A stretch of DNA of 64,000 nt, taken from contig JABAKD010000016.1 in assembly GCA_012845835.1 (NCBI GenBank), positions 24,852,553 to 24,916,552 on the forward strand, read 5' to 3'. The notes under the pieces are model-generated. The model saw only the letters and a program-made list of their open reading frames with translations. It was not told where the DNA came from and ran no database searches. The position numbers and the translations under genes are program-made. This document shows positions 48,155-60,269 of the stretch, in pieces; position 1 is the stretch's first letter, and each line of letters starts with the position of its first letter. The stretch comes from Undaria pinnatifida. Lineage: Eukaryota; Sar; Phaeophyceae; Laminariales; Alariaceae.

Positions 48155-48319
48155 ACTTGCACCTAAATGAAGCCGGACTGCTGCAGTCTTCTTACGTGCA
48201 GATGGGTCTCACAATAACGCCCGACATAACGCGTCAAAGTGCGTGCGAAAAACGATATCGTGCAGCATGTTGCCACATTCCGGCGGGGGCCCATGGTCAA
48301 CAGCGTTATCGACAGCCGT

Positions 48320-49048
48320 CTACAACACGCCCACAGACTCCCGGACCTCCACCTCGGAATCCTGGAATACCATGGATCGTTGGGACGGCAGCGTCAATGG
48401 GACCTCATCGTCGACGTCGCCTGGCGCGTTCACGCCCGGCACGAACGCTGTAACAGCCGTCGCCGCTCGCAGCACAGCACCATCGTTGAGCTTGCCCACA
48501 GAACGAGCTGAAACTTTCATCCCAGCTTCATGCTGACGCCCTTGTGCCTTCAGTACAGAGGCCTTGAGCTGCGGCATGATGTCGATGGCGAGTTTCTTTC
48601 TAAGCGTCTTCTGCCCGGTGATAACCACACCCCCTCCCCCAGGGAGCACGATAAACGGCATGATAAGCCGGACTGGTCCCCATGGAGTTTCGACTGTTAA
48701 GTGGAGCGGACACGATTGCGTCTCAATATCACACTCCTGACCCAAAGACGTCACCACACGCGCATGCCCAACAAACGCCGCATTGTCGTTGTTTGGGTTA
48801 TCCCTCTGTCCCGGCAGGGTCTCCACCAGCTCTTCCGACATTGCTCTGATGCCTGAGCCAGAATCCATGAGTACGTTGACCTCAATAGCCGCGGAACCAC
48901 CGGGAATCGCGAGACGCCCCGCGACATGCTGCATCAGGATCTCCAAGTGCGGTTCGGTCTCCACCGTATCCATGCTCTTATCACCACTTCCACCAGGCTG
49001 AAAAACTGAAACACGAGGATATGAAATTGTGCTGGAAAATCCCCACAC
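48320..49048 (-). pseudogene. Gypsy-like aspartic protease region
   Basis: A 242-codon frame. LMDSGSGIRAMSEELVETL near residue 60 is a retropepsin active site, and PFIVLPGGGGVVITGQKTL near residue 130 is the second retropepsin strand with the ILG-like turn. Upstream HLEILMQHVAGRLAIPG fits the gag-protease linker. Below 48320 the frame is lost near 48.15 kb, where RT should begin. Confidence 0.75.
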
Positions 49049-49049
49049 G

Positions 49050-50470
49050 ACGGTTGCGACGTGGGTGCCGGCAGCTGCACCGGAACAGAGTGAAGAACTG
49101 GCGCTGCATTCTGTGGCCAGCGCTCTGGGACACCTGGTGCTGCACCGTCTCGTTGAGCCCGTTGTCCACTGGCACCATCTTCACCCGCGGCACGCGTATA
49201 TATACGTAGTCGTTGTCATTCTGCATATATGGTTCGGGCGCAGTAGGTTCGGTCTCCATAACCACCTTTTTTGAGGCGGTCTTGTACGCGCTCGTTCGAG
49301 GGGGGGCAGACGCAGGAGCCATCCCGGTGGTCTTGCTCTGGGAATGCTGAGCGGGATCGTTTGTGGATTGCTGCTGCTGTAGAGACGGGGGTCTGGCCGT
49401 GGCTCCGGCCATGAACGCCTTTTCCCGCCTTACCCTGCCGGCTGTGGGGGCAGTCCCGTTGCCTGTGACGTTGCTTGCCACACACACAAACACTCGTTGC
49501 TGTCGCACCGACGGTTCCGTTCTGCTTTTACACCAGCGGCCTTGTCACTCTCACGTGAGTCGTGCTCATCAGCAACACTTCCTTGCGGCTTGGTCCCCAC
49601 AGCAGCCACGGACCCAGCGTCACGCCGTTTCCCCGTTTCCCGACATTCAGTATCGTTGGCCTCAATTACAGCTTGGTCCCGTTGCTGCTTGGCAATTATG
49701 CTGAACAGTGCTTCAGGATCATGCGCTGCTATCTATATATCGAAGCTAATCTTTTTTTCCATCTTCCGGCAGAACTCGAGCGGGTTGGTTCCTGCCGCTA
49801 TTGCTTCAACCGGCACCTTTGTCATGCTTTGCAGTGTACTGCTCACCGTCGGGCTTTACCACCTCCATGAGCCTGCTATAAGCAAGCTATTTCCGCAAGT
49901 CACGTTTTTGCATGATCACCCTGCTATCTATCGGCACGTTCGCATCCGTCTTCAGCACGCGGAATATCTGGTGGCTACAATCCTCGTTACTCGTCTGCTG
50001 CATAGCAACGCCAGTAAACGCTCTGAGCCCTTGCATCACCTCCTCCTTGGAGAGGTCGACCCAGGGCTTGCCATCGTAGAACCATCATATGGGTCACCTC
50101 ATTTGCCAAGTCTGGTTTCCTCGCGAGCATCCGGTCTCTTCCATCATGGTTTGCGATATGCATCTGCTACTCGTACTCCAAGTAAACAACTAAAACTTCG
50201 CACATATCTTTGAAGGTAACAACATCACTACCCAACCTCGGTGGTCTATCTCCCCCGATCGCCACCTTGCTTTCCGGCTTCAACAAGGCGCCTGCACGGC
50301 CTTCAACCTCTCGGGTTGCCGCAACATGCCGAATGAACCCCGCCAGCGCCCTGCGCTCGAGCTCCTCTAGCTGCTGTAGTATCGTCCGATGCTTTCGGCT
50401 GGTGTCCAACACCAACACGCGAAGCACTGTTTTCCGGCCTCTGAAAAGCAAATTGGGCACGATTTAGGCA
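49050..50470 (-). pseudogene. Gypsy-like gag, heavily broken
   Basis: Start region MPNLLFRGRKTVLRVLVLD at 50460, then short frames with stops across 49.5-50.1 kb. Near 49.46 kb lies CVCGKQRHRQRDC, a zinc knuckle with one residue too few between the first two cysteines. A Gln/Ser/Pro-rich stretch leads to the protease. Confidence 0.6.
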
Positions 50471-50510
50471 GTAAGCGGACCTTACCCAAGTCAATTGAAT
50501 TGTACAAACT

Positions 50511-50747
50511 TGTGCGACCGCGGGCCCGGTGGTATAATCTCCGAGAACTTCTCCTCGTACGATCAGAGGGCGTTTGTCCACAATGCAGTAGTTCGTTGCA
50601 CAGCACACAGGGAAGTGCCACGCCATTGGCCATAAGGACCTTCCCGTTCGTATCTCAAGAGCCCACAAGAAGCGACAACTTTGTTACGTGAACTCCCTAA
50701 CAAAATCTTTCCAACCGTTCTATGTACGCCGTGATGATACGACCACA
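50511..50747 (-). repeat. Gypsy-like 5' LTR
   Basis: Starts TG and ends CA on the plus strand (TGTGCGACCG...CGACCACA). Partner of 46925-47173. Confidence 0.78.
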
Positions 50748-50879
50748 GCGGCACCGACGGGATTTTTTTCTTTGCCTTCATCCCAAACGCAGATGATGGC
50801 GATTATTTCAAAGAGAAACTATGAGGTGATTGGGAGCGAAATATATATGCGTGGTGTCGTTTTATCGGTAACGCTGTTG

Positions 50880-51060
50880 ACTATATTTTATAACAAATTT
50901 TCAAGTACGTCAGCCGTGAGTTCGACGAATGTCATATCAACACTCATCTTTGCAAGCTGCGTTGTTGGTACTCGTAATATACTATTAATATATGGGTGAT
51001 TTTTGATTGGGAGGTGTCCTATTTTTTGTTCACTATAATGGTAAGTGTTATTATATTATA
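50880..51060 (+). repeat. AT-rich repeat related to the poly-G family terminus
   Basis: ACGTCAGCCGTGAGTTCGAC, CTCATCTTTGCAAGCTGC and AGGTGTCCTATTTTTTGTTC recur in reverse at 59.8-60.5 kb. The first 60 bp also resemble the start of the poly-G repeat. Confidence 0.55.
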
Positions 51061-51779
51061 CGTAGGTGTGTTATTTCCGTTTATTATGATGAGTACTAGC
51101 AATGATCATTATGGTGCCTATCTATGCTGTTGACTTGGCTTTTATGAAGGTGCACCCTGGTCTATTACTGAATGAATATGTCATCGATCATGGTGTCACC
51201 TGCCCGGGCTATGGACAACCATTCGGGATCATAGTGGGGCTGGGCACTGGCTGACTCAGTCAGTATTGATTACTCGTAGTCTATACTGCGGTCTATACTG
51301 CGGAAAAAACAATGAGTTTGCTGGACTACAGCAGTATATACTGGCCGAGAGAAGCGAGTAACGCCGAGTGAAACGAAGAGGCCAAGCGTAGCTCGGCCAA
51401 TATCCACCCCTCCGCTTGTGAAGAGAGCCCGCTGGAGGCGCCGCCGGAGGCCCCAAAAACGCACGTTTTCGCTTCCTTCCCCCTCACAAACGCGGCATAA
51501 CAACCGGAATTTGAGCAGGGGTGGTTGCGGTCATGCACACAGAAAAAAACGAGTAAACGTCAAGAGAAATACGTACAACGTGTGGCGATGACGTGACGTT
51601 CTTCGCGTTAGGTGCATTATAAATCGTTCTGACGCATCATATTTCATACCTGGTATGCAATATTTATTGTTTTAATAAATCGCCCCTACCCCTTGGGGCA
51701 CAGGGTATTACTACTCGTAAGAATACCAGACTCCCACCAGAAAACATTATATTTTTTTGTTGGAGGGGGGGTGGGATTT

Positions 51780-51962
51780 TTCATATTATTAGGGTGACAG
51801 TGTAGTCTTATACTTTAGAATCGTGGGTTCGACGCTCACTGACTCCTGTTTTTGTTTTTTTGCGGTAGGAGTTTTTATGTTGAGGTGACAACGTTATAAT
51901 TTAGAACCATGGGTTCGAGGCTCACCGACTCCCGTTGTTTTTTAGGGTGGGACTTGTACAGG
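51780..51962 (+). repeat. tRNA-like (SINE-type) tandem unit
   Basis: Two units carry GTGACA, then TTTAGAA, then GTGGGTTCGACGCTCACTG or ATGGGTTCGAGGCTCACCG. GGTTCGA is the core of a tRNA T-arm / pol III B box. TTTTTTAGGGTGGGACTTGT follows and recurs at 59.47 kb. A third GTGGGTTCG unit is at 60.10 kb. A clear A box is not visible. Confidence 0.45.
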
Positions 51963-52187
51963 GGGGGGGGGGTGGAAACTGACGGCTCACCCTCGTCCGG
52001 TTTTCCCTGCCCCCCTCTCCCTCCCCCGCTCCCTCTCCCGGCTATTGTACGCGGCTGACCTGCCCTCCTTCCCGACAGATAACCTCAACAACCAGAAGCC
52101 CATTCGGAAGCCGCGTTCTACGCCCGCGCCTACGCTATTCTACCCTCGCCCCCGCCCCCCCCCCCCCCATCTCGTCCCTTGCCCCGG

Positions 52188-53670
52188 CTATCTGCCCGGC
52201 GCTCCTGACCTCCCTACCGATATCCTTGACACCCAAATGAGGTATTCCATATTCGATCTCACGTACCCCATAAATGCCTGCGCCGCCAACGTTCCTTCTA
52301 TCTTGATCACCCACGGCTATGTTCCCATCTCCGCCAGCCTTGTCGCTCCCCCTATCCTTCGGGAGTGCAGCGCGAATTCATCTGGAACCAGCTCTCCCAC
52401 TGCCCCCTTCCCTTGCTTCTTCCATTTCCTCCCCACTCTCTCCACCCGCTCCTTAAGCAAATCATCGGTTGCCCTTTCGTCCATACCTTCCATCTTCCCC
52501 CGCTACTGTATGTCATCGGCGGGGCGTTTCCCCCCCCCCGGAACCGTCCTCGCGTAGTAGCCTACTAGCTCCGCCATCAGATCCACTACGTTCCCTTCCA
52601 CCCGCCCCCGACCCCCCCCAGATCCTTTAGTTCTCACGGCTACCGCGCCTTGTCTCCCCTGGTCTCCCTTCCCCCCCCTTGAAACGGACCCCCACCGTAT
52701 CCGCGGCTTCCTTCCCTCCCGGTCCCAGCTGCACCCCTTTCTCGAAGAAAGCCACATCCCCCCGACTCAAGCAGTAAACCTCATGCACCTTTCCTCTTCC
52801 TCCGCGAATACTTCCGAGGCCTTCAGCAGCAGCTGATACGTCAGTGCCAGCTCGATCCCCACGATCCTCCCCCCTACCCCCCACGCGCCGATACTCTCCT
52901 CCAACACTCTGATCATCTACCACGTCAGCGGCCTCCTTACCCATGCCTGGTTCCTCGCCTCCGCATGCGCCCTCCTGATTCCTTTCTTCACTCCCTGGAT
53001 CCTGAAGTGCTGCAGCGGCAGAGACAGCCGCCCCACTGCTCGTGATAAAGTTAACCGCCACTCCTTTGCATTCTCCTCCTACACCCTTCCCCCCCGCCCC
53101 GCTTGCCCCCGCCGGTTGCCCTCTTCGCCCCCCCCCCCCCCCCCCCCTTTCTCCCTCCCCCAGCCCTCGCACCCTCCCATCCATGTATAGGGGCGCCATG
53201 TCCAGCCACGCCCGCGTTGCTTTGAACCCCGGTACTGGTAGAGGCCCGGCCTCTTCCGCCGTCGGCCACGTGTTCACCCTCCGCTTCATCCTCAGCGCTT
53301 GCGTCCCCACCTCTTCCCCCAATTCCGCTAGGTCCATCTTGAATCGCGTCACGAACCGTCCCCCCCTCTCCCCCCTTTCTCTCGCCCATTCAGATGCAGC
53401 TTGCTCAGCTGCAGAAGCCACGGCACCCTTCCCAACGCCCACCCCACCTTCCCCAAGCCCACTCCTATATTTATCCACATCTCTCCCCCCGCACCAGCCA
53501 CGACCCCCAACCGTCGATCTCCTTTCATCTGCGTCTTCCCCCTGTCTTCCCCAGGCGCTCCATAGCACCCCTCCACAGTAGGGGCACCTCCCGTTCTGCC
53601 TTATGCAGCTCGTGCGCGGTTCCGTTGCTGCGCTCTTTCCCTCCTCTCTCCCAAATGGCTCCCTTTCCAC
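52188..53670 (-). pseudogene. Tyrosine recombinase of a mobile element, frameshifted
   Basis: On the minus strand a 347-codon frame starts at 53670 and carries a CPYCGG zinc-type motif (residues about 29-34), then Gly-rich linkers and LSRGDVAFF. Near 52.67 kb the coding shifts to GGKGDQGRQGAVAVRTKG and, after a second shift at a C-homopolymer near 52.53 kb, to FALHSRRIGGATRLAEMG and AFMGYVRSNMEYL. HxxR followed about 35 residues later by a Tyr in YVRxN is the catalytic end of tyrosine recombinases, as in Crypton or DIRS-type elements. A TAG interrupts it at 52317-52319. Stop at 52188. No RT was seen, so Crypton-like or a truncated DIRS-like element is possible. Confidence 0.65.
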
Positions 53671-56600
53671 GCCTCACCCCTTGGGCCCCGTTGCCGCAGG
53701 CTCACCTTCCATGAGCGTGTGCGGTCCCGTTGCCGCTCACTCCCCCCCTTTCTCTTTGCGCGACCCCTTTCTCTGCCCTTTCCCCGTCCTGGTCGTTCTC
53801 TCTCGTCGCCCCTCAGCCCCCTTTTCTTTGCCTCGTGGTTCCCCGTTCTGTGTGGCCCCTCTGCCGCGTTCTCCCCTCGTCTGGGCGTGTACGTCCCAGT
53901 TTCCGCACCCCCCCCCCTCGTCCCCTTCTTGCGCGGTTCGTTGTCACATTCCCCCCCTGCTGTGTCGTGTACGGCCCCGTTGCCGCGTCCCCGCCCCCCC
54001 CTGGTCGTGTACGGCCATACTGCCGCACACCTCTTCCCCTCCTTGCGCGGCCCCTTGCCGCGTCCCCCGGTCGTGTACGGCCCGGCTGCCGCCCCCCCCT
54101 TCCTAGTTTACGCGGCCCCGTTTCCGCGTTCCTTCCCCCGCTTGGTCGTGTACAGGCCGTTGCCGCACCCCCCCCCACACCCCCTTTGTTTGCGCGGCCC
54201 CTTTGCCGTGCCCCCCCCCCCCGCCTGGTCGTGCATGACCCCGTTTTCGCACGCCTCTTCCCCCTTCTTGCGCGGCCCCATTGCCACATCCCACCCCCGA
54301 CAAGCTCGTGTACGGACCCGTTGCCGCGCACCTCCCCCACTTCTTGCGCGTCTCCGTTGCCACGCCCGTTGACCAGGTCGTGAACGGCCCCGTTGCCGCA
54401 TGTATCCCCCCCTTTGTTGCGCGGCCCCGTTGTCACGTCCTAGCCCCGACAAGGTCGTGTATGGCCCCGCTGCCGCACACCTCTCCCTCCTTTTTGCGCG
54501 GCCCCGTTGCTGCGTCCCCTCCGTGACCAGGTCGTGCCCCCCACCCCCGGCAAATTCGTGAACGACCCAGTTGCCCCCCCCCCCCTCCCCCCCCCCCCCC
54601 CCCCCTGTTTGCGCGGTCCCCTTTCGGCGCCCCCCCCCAAGCCTCGTTGTGTACAGCCCCGTTACCGCACCCCCACCCCCCCTTCATTTGTGCGGCCTCC
54701 TTGCCGCATTATCTCCCGTGCCTGGTCGTCTACGACCCCGTTGTTGCACCCCCCTTCCCCCCCACGATGCCACGTTCACGCCCCCGGGCGGCTTATTCGT
54801 GTACGACCCTGTTGCAGCCCCTACCCCCCCCCCCCCGCCCCCCCTCCTTCTTTGCGCGGCCCCGTTGCCCCCCCCTCCCCCCCCCATCCTGGTGAAGTAC
54901 GGCCACGCTGCCGCACACCTTTCACCCCTTCTTAAGCGGCCCCGCCGCCGCGTCCCAACCCCGACCAGGTCGTGTACAGTCCCGTTGCCGCCCCTTCCCC
55001 CCCCCCCTAGTTTACGCGGCCCCGTTCCCGCGTTCCTTCCCCCGTTTTGTCGTGTACGGCCCGTTGCCCACCCCCCCCCTCCACCCTTTTGCTCGGCCCC
55101 GTTGCCGTGTCGCCACCCTACCTGCTCGTGCGTGACCCCGTTGTCGCACGCCTTCCCCTTTCTTGCACATCCCCGTTGCCGCATCCCACCCCCGACAAGG
55201 TCGTGTACGGCCCCGTTGCCGCATCCCACCCCGGACAAGGTCATGTACGGCCCCGTTGCCGCACACCCCCCCTTTCTTGTGCGGCCCCGTAGCCGCGCCT
55301 CCCGACCAGGTCGTGAACGGCCCCGTTGCCGCATCCCACCCCGGACAAGGTCGTGTACGGCCCCGTTGCCGCACACCCCCCCTTTCATGCACGGCCCCGT
55401 TGCCGCATCCCACCCCCGACAAGGTCGTGTACGGCCCCGTTGCCGCACACCCCCCCTTTCTCGCGCGGCCCCGTAGCCGCGCGCCCCGGCGAGGCGTGAA
55501 CGGCCCCGTTGCCGCATCCCACCCCGGACAAGGTCGTGTACGGCCCCGTTGCCGCACCCCCCCCCTTTCTTGCACGGCCCCGTTGCCGCATCCCACCCCC
55601 CACAAGGTCGTGAACGGCCCCGTTGCCGCGCACCCCCCCTTTCTTGCGCGGCCCCGTGGCCGCGCCCCCCCGACCAGGTCGTGAACGGCCCCGTTGCCGC
55701 ATCCCACCCCCGACAAGGTCGTGTACGGCCCCGTTGCCGCACCCCCCCCCTTTCTTGCGCGGCCCCGTAGCCGCGCCCCCCGACCAGGTCGTGAACGGCC
55801 CCGTTGCCGCATCCCACCCCGGACAAGGTCGGGTACGGCCCCGTTGCCGCACACCCCCCCTTTCTTGCACGGCCCCGTTGCCGCATCCCACCCCCGACAA
55901 GGTCGTGTACGGCCCCGTTGCCGCACACCCCCCCTTTCTTGCGCGGCCCCGTAGCCGCGCCCCCCGACCAGGTCGTGAACGGCCCCGTTGCCGCATCCCA
56001 CCCTGAACAAGGTCGTGTACGGCCCCGTTGCCGCACCCCCCCCCATTCTTGCGCGGCCCCGTTGCCGCATCCCACCCCCCACAAGGTCGTGAACGGCCCC
56101 GTTGCCGCGCACCCCCCCTTTCTTGCGCGGCCCCGTGGTCGCGCCCCCCCGACCAAGTCGTGAACGGCCCCGTTGCCGCATCCCACCCCCGACAAGGTCG
56201 TGTACGGCCCCGTTGCCGCACACCCCCCCTTTCTTGCGCGGCCCCGTAGCCGCGCCCCCCGACCAGGTCGTGAACGGCCCCGTTGCCGCATCCCACCCTG
56301 GACAAGGTCGTGTACGGCCCCGTTGCCGCGCACCCCCCCTTTCTTGCACGGCCCCGTTGCCGCATCCCACCCCCGACCAGGTCGTGTACGGCCCCGTTGC
56401 CGCACACCCCCCCTTTCTTGCGCGGCCCTGTAGCCGCGCCCCCCGACCAAGTCGTGAACGGCCCCGTTGCCGCATCCCACCCTGAACAAGGTCGTGTACG
56501 GCCCCGTTGCCGCACCCCCCTCCTTTCTTGCGCGGCCCTGTAGCCGCGCCCCCCGACCAAGTCGTGAACGGCCCCGTTGCCGCATCCCACCCTGAACAAG

Positions 56601-57930
56601 GTCGTGTACGGCCCCGTTGCCGCACACCCCCCCTTTCTTGCGCGGCCCCGTTGCCGCATCCCACCCCCGACAAGGTCGTGAACGGCCCCGTTGCCGCGCA
56701 CCCCCCCTTTCTTGCGCGGCCCCGTAGCCGCGCTCCCCGACCAGGTCGTGAACGGCCCCGTTGCCGCATCCCACCCTGGACAAGGTCGTGTACGGCCCCG
56801 TTGCCGCAAACCCCCCCTTTTCTTGCCCTCCCGTAGCCGCGCCCCCCGACCAGGTCGTGAACGGCCCCGTTGCCGCCCACGCCCCCCCTCCTTTTTTTTC
56901 CCGCGCGGCCCCGTTGCCGCGTTCCCCCCCCCCCCCTTGGTCGTGTACGGCCCCATCGCCGCCCACTCCCACCCCCTTTCATTTCGCGGCCCTGTTGCCG
57001 CGTTTCCCCCGGCCTGAACGTGCGCGACCCCTTTGTCGCGCACCCCCCGTTTGTTTGAGCCCGCGGCCTCACCGCCGTCGCTCTGCGCGGCCCCGTTGCC
57101 GCGTCCCCTCCCGGACTGATCGTCGTGTGCAGCCCCGTTGCTGCACACGCACCCCCCCTTTATTTGCGCGGCCCCGTTGCCGCGCTTTCCCCAGGCCGGG
57201 TCGTGTACGGTCCCGTTACCGCACACCACCCCCCACACGTTTTGCGTGGCCACTTTGCCTCGCACCCCTATTTGCTAAAACCCGCGGCCTGGCCGCCGTC
57301 GCCCTGCGCGGCCCCGTCGCCACGTTCGTTGCCTACCTGATTGTGTGCGGCCCCGTTGCCGCACACACACCCCCGTTTTCTTTGCGCGGCCCCGTTGCCG
57401 TGCTTACCCCCGGCCGGGTCGTGTACGGTCTCGTTGCCGTACACGCCCCCTCCCCCTCCTTTTCACGGCCCTTTCTCCGCGCACCCCCCCGTTTATTTGA
57501 GCTCGCGGCCTGGCCGCCGTCGCTCCCCCCTTTTCCCTGTTCGGTACTTCTTATTCGCGGCCTTCCCGCCCCGATACCCCTAGCTTCTCCTTCCTGTTCC
57601 TGTCCGGTTCTTTCCCCGTACCCTCCTTCCCCCCTTCCTCTCGCGCGCCCTATCCCCCGTGTTCCTTTATCCCCTTCGTCACCTACTGTCTTTCCCTTTC
57701 CTTTCCGTATTTTTCTTCCTGTTCCTGTTCCCCTTTGGTTTTCCCCTCTGTTGTTCCCCTAAAATTCTTCGCGCGCTTTACGTCAATATGTGGTTGCTCT
57801 GCGCGGCTCCGTCGCCGCGTTCTTTCCCGACCTGGTTGTGTGCGGCCCCGTTGCCGCACACCCCCCCCTCTTTCCTTTTCGCGGCCCCGCTGCCCCGTCC
57901 CCCCCCGGCCGGGTCGTGAACTCTATCCTG
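53605..57930. repeat. GC-rich satellite, roughly 37-bp monomer
   Basis: More than 90 variants of GGCCCCGTTGCCGC separated by about 20-25 variable bases fill this stretch. The core (55190-56880) is regular, the edges (53.6-55.1 and 56.9-57.9 kb) are more diverged and have longer, C-tract-rich spacers. Minus-strand frames of 626-762 codons overlap in all three phases, since the monomer has no stop in any minus frame. They repeat GNGAVHDL and AATGPYTT. This pattern points to satellite DNA, not to a gene. Confidence 0.85.
55190..56506. repeat. 479-bp higher-order repeat inside the satellite
   Basis: Matching landmarks recur exactly 479 bp apart: 55549/56028/56507, 55623/56102, 55694/56173 and 55804/56283. 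I count 13 monomers in one period, giving about 36.8 bp each. Around 56.5-56.6 kb the order changes by a roughly 110-bp (three-monomer) insertion. Confidence 0.75.
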
Positions 57931-57979
57931 CTCGCCCCGTCCTTCCTAGATTCATTGCCTCAACTCGCCACCCCTTCCC

Positions 57980-59460
57980 CCCCCCGCGCCGTTGATCTCC
58001 TGTTTTGAAAATGTCTACTTGTACGCATGTATATATTCGTGCCCCCCCCCCAGCGACCCCCCTCCTCCCCGCCCGTTGCCACCCGTCTCATCCGTTCCGT
58101 AGCAGTCACACTTTACACCGCTATTAATAGTCTGACCAGTATATGAAGTGGTATCGTAATCTCCGAATAATAGCAATTAGGGTTAGTAGTAGAGTGCAGT
58201 ATAGCAGCATCAGCAGCAGTAGTAGTGTAGCAGTACTACTAGTACTGGTAGTAGTAGTCGTAATAGTATTAGCGGTAGTAGTGATAGTAGCATCCTAGTA
58301 GTATTAACACAGCAAGGCCAGAATATTAACAGTACTATGCTGAGGCTGTAGACTAGTGCCGTTAGTGGTTAGTACGCGTAGCGGCTGTGGTCATATCGTG
58401 TTTCGTTCCAGTGAAGGTAAATGTCACCGCGTCACTGCTGCGGTAAATATTAAATACAATCACCTGGCTTTCCATGTTATATGATTACGTTCCTATATTT
58501 GTTTTCCGTGGTGTTTTCCGTCCTATACCGCACCCTACTGGTATGATATACCAGAGTAGTGCACGGTCTATAATAATATAAAGACCTCGACTAGCTATTA
58601 ATAGCAGCCAATCCAACACACAATCCTGGGGATAAATATCAAATTGCCGAGGGTCCCTCCCCGGCCTCTGTCTCATACGAACTCCCCCTAATCGGAAATT
58701 TATTTAGCTCCCTTTTACGTTTTGGGTTTTCTCTAGTGGCTTTTGATGTAATGCATGGCTTCAGGGAACAGATCGCTGTGCTACCCATACATTCGGGACT
58801 CGCCTAACTGTTTGTTCTCGGTATGCGTCATGGTGTCGCAAACATGTCCGTACTCTTGAATCTCTGCGTTAACCTGCTCGTTCGGCATCCCTATACGACC
58901 ACGCTTGTACAACATTCCTTCTTGTTGTTTCTTCTCTTCTCATGCTCAGCAGTCCATACAACACGCGCTCACCACGATGTGTGCTGTTCTTGAGTAGCTT
59001 GTGATCGATGACACTACTATTAATACTGTTTTACCTGCTGTATCCCTGTTCTCCTACGCTCCTGTCGTACGACCTTCCTTCTAATCTGCTGGCCCTCCTG
59101 TGTTGCTGCTGCTGTTTCCATTGAAGCTGCATCATCTGTCGCACTCTCCTGCCCAGAAATGTAGATTGCGATTGGTGTCTCCCCGTGCCACCTCTCTACC
59201 CCTATGCTCCTGCCGACGTGTTCTCCCTACTGCTACTGCTGCTGCTGTCGCTGCTGCGTGGGCGCTACTCCCTTCTTCCTCTACCGGTTGTTGTGTCCGA
59301 TACTCGCTGCTGGTGTGCTGCTGGTGCGCTACGTTGTTGATGCTGAGGTCCTCCTATTTTCCGCTATTCCTTCCCCTGGAACCACCCCCCCCCCCGTATG
59401 CTACCCGGTTCTCCGATATTTCCTCTTCGTTCCGCCAAACTCCAGACTGTTCCGACATTC
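57980..59460. other. No supported gene; AGT/AGC microsatellite
   Basis: Imperfect AGT/AGC triplets occupy 58190-58320. The 59100-59497 stretch is pyrimidine-rich with a CTGCTG run and gives Leu/Ser/Pro-rich frames that look like composition effects. Confidence 0.4.
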
Positions 59461-59784
59461 TTACATTTGTTTTTTAGGGTGGGACTTGTACATATAAAAA
59501 GCTGTGGTGACAGTATATATTTTTTTGGTTTAATTTTCTTACTTTTTGTATTTTTTTATTTCTTTTTTTCTTTATATTTTTTCAGGATGGAACTTTTACA
59601 TGATATCTATTAGATCACTATTACTGTCTTCATACTCCCGATGTGTACCAAAACCCGCCACTATAGTGAAAAAAAAAATACAATAATACTAATATAAAAC
59701 CACCCCCAGGTAGAGAAAAATTACCTACGCACTCAACCACAAGTACCAACAACCCTGACCAAGCTATCCACCCGTAAACCATCC

Positions 59785-60066
59785 ACCATACATATGGTAG
59801 AGCAATATAGTGGAAACTACAGAAGAAGCAAAGTAAAAACATAGATATGATGTTAGATAACTTCAAAATGCCCCACCTAAAGTAAAAACACCAACAACAC
59901 CAATCATTGTAGTGGAGAAAAACGTATGTTTATCAAAGAATAGGACCCCTCCCAAAACAAAATTACCCACATAGCATAGCACAAGTACCAGCAAGCAGCT
60001 TCAAAATATGAGTACTGACTGGAAATTCGCCGAACTCACACCTGACGTCCTGAAAATATTTTTTTT
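59785..60066 (-). repeat. AT-rich repeat, copy 2
   Basis: TATAGTGGAAACTACAG, TAGGACCCCTCCC, CACAAGTACCAGCAAGCAGC and CGAACTCACACCTGACGTCC recur at 60270-60530 in order. Reverse of the element at 50880. Confidence 0.6.
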
Positions 60067-60269
60067 ATGGAATGTTAGAGTAACAGCGTATCAATTTGAA
60101 GCCGTGGGTTCGTTTCCAACAGTTTTATATTTTTTTCTTGGGGGGGAGTAGCCGACTTTAATTCTCGAATGCTGTATTATGAGTAACTTATAAGATAACT
60201 AATAATATTCTCTAGTCATGCTCATCTCGGTATTAAAGCCGGGGGGCAGGTAAAACAAAATATACCGCC

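Larger units (their letters stand above)
46925..50747 (-). mobile_element. Ty3/gypsy-like LTR retrotransposon, RT to integrase deleted
   Basis: The LTRs of about 240 bp lie at 46925-47173 and 50511-50747. Between them, on the minus strand, are a broken gag, an aspartic protease, the first residues of the RT region (HLGASVVQAKP) and then an abrupt change to an end segment (LPWSAAELRLSLGGDD). RT, RNase H and integrase cores are not present. The final part, 47180-47960, is non-coding in appearance. Confidence 0.75.

Noticed and set aside
54684..57265. Very long minus-strand reading frames (626, 686 and 762 codons)
   Set aside because: All three phases are open over the same bases because the satellite monomer has no minus-strand stop. 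The frames code the same repeated peptide in shifted order, so they are satellite artefacts.
58190..58320. Possible CRISPR-like repeat pattern
   Set aside because: It is an imperfect AGT/AGC triplet run with no spacer-repeat structure, and the window is eukaryotic.
59100..59497. Leucine/serine-rich plus-strand frames resembling membrane segments
   Set aside because: They derive from a pyrimidine-rich, CTGCTG-containing stretch, with two frames open at once. Hydrophobicity is a composition effect.
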